A stretch of DNA of 5,755 nucleotides, taken from assembly GCA_030610745.1 (NCBI GenBank), contig JAUWRC010000097.1, positions 1 to 5,755 of the forward strand, in the 5' to 3' direction. Every line of letters begins with the position of its first letter. The first letter of the stretch is position 1. Shown in pieces: positions 5,547 to 5,755 of this stretch. The position numbers were made by a program, and so were the translations under genes. The DNA comes from Clostridia bacterium. GTDB lineage: Bacteria; Aerophobota; Aerophobia; Aerophobales; AE-B3A. The notes below the pieces were generated by a model. The model saw only the letters and a list, made by a program, of their open reading frames with translations. It did no database searches and was not told the origin of the DNA.

Positions 5547-5755
5547 TTAAGAAAGTGATGCTGATAATGTTTTATGATTATCCTGACTTTCGCCAATATG
5601 AGGCACTGTTTTCTGAAAACCGTAAGGAAGGATATCAGGATTAAGCACAAGTTCAGGATTCTGGCAAAAAGGACTCCTAAAATTGCAGCCTGCGGTAAAA
5701 GCTACGGAGACGATTTTACCCGGATATTCAATCAGAGAAGTCTTCTGAAGGCCCT
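5547..5755 (-). pseudogene. Remnant of an anaerobic ribonucleotide-reductase activase-like radical SAM gene
   Basis: On the minus strand a frame enters from the right edge and stops at TAA 5549-5547. Its first residues, GLQKTSLIEYPGKIVSVAFT followed by AGCNFRSPFCQNPELV, match the N-terminus of NrdG-type and pyruvate-formate-lyase-activase-like radical SAM proteins, which usually read GLQK-x-SLIDYPGK...GCNFRCPYCHNPELV. Intact members are around 200 residues or more. Here the similarity ends at about residue 45 and the frame closes after 68 visible residues. The 4Fe-4S motif C-x3-C-x2-C is broken, because the middle cysteine is Ser (AGT, one base from TGT), and the usual His after the last Cys is Gln. 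Truncation plus loss of a cluster ligand makes this a decayed fragment. Only a few N-terminal residues lie beyond the window. Neighbouring frames show no continuation I can recognise. Confidence 0.7.

Noticed and set aside
5462..5650. A 62-residue minus-strand open frame
   Set aside because: It begins with TTG inside the radical SAM remnant in another frame, runs through the degenerate palindrome, has no ribosome-binding site and no recognisable family features.
5580..5659. ATCCTGA at 5580-5586 with TCAGGAT at 5635-5641 and again at 5653-5659
   Set aside because: Seven-base arms about 50 to 70 bases apart are expected by chance in AT-rich sequence, and part of the stretch is explained by the radical SAM remnant.

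Overview
The window is a piece of an AT-rich bacterial chromosome (about 40 % GC by eye). It has four tightly packed housekeeping genes on the + strand, followed by about 570 bases of decayed DNA. The layout is: the 3' end of an unidentified gene (2-88), secD (92-1402), secF (1413-2537), murG (2534-3643) and murC (3710-5188). Gaps are 3, 10, -4 and about 66 bases, so the first genes look like one co-transcribed, translationally coupled operon. SecD and SecF form the membrane complex that assists SecYEG-dependent protein export. MurG makes lipid II at the inner face of the membrane, and MurC adds the first L-alanine to UDP-MurNAc in the cytoplasm. The window thus joins an export operon to part of a cell-wall (dcw-type) cluster. 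MurB, which often follows murC, is not here.

The organism cannot be named from the sequence. It makes peptidoglycan, has separate secD and secF genes, is AT-rich and carries several families of small palindromic repeats. That would suit an uncultured anaerobic lineage of the kind recovered from metagenomes, but this is inference. A remnant of an anaerobic ribonucleotide-reductase activase-like radical SAM gene at the right end weakly supports an anaerobic background.

Three things stand out inside the operon. (1) SecF carries an extra segment of about 60 residues in its extracytoplasmic P1 domain that reads like a ComEA/GspK-type helix-hairpin-helix. (2) The murG-murC junction is occupied by three copies of a 23-base unit, TGTAGCG followed by a hairpin with a constant GATTTATC centre. 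The stems differ between copies but always pair. The array contains the murG stop codon and ends five bases before the chosen murC start. (3) murC contains an in-frame palindromic repeat that adds about 33 codons to an otherwise intact protein. A degenerate copy of what looks like the same repeat lies at 5461-5500 on the other strand.

Right of murC, on the minus strand, lie a ribbon-helix-helix antitoxin-like gene whose own C-terminus is lost at the murC junction (5120-5317) and a broken radical SAM activase fragment (5547-5755) in which one iron-sulfur cysteine is serine. The 229 bases between them (5318-5546) hold a ribosome-binding site, a weak candidate promoter and the degenerate palindrome, and otherwise nothing I can recognise. 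No convincing rho-independent terminator is visible after murC.
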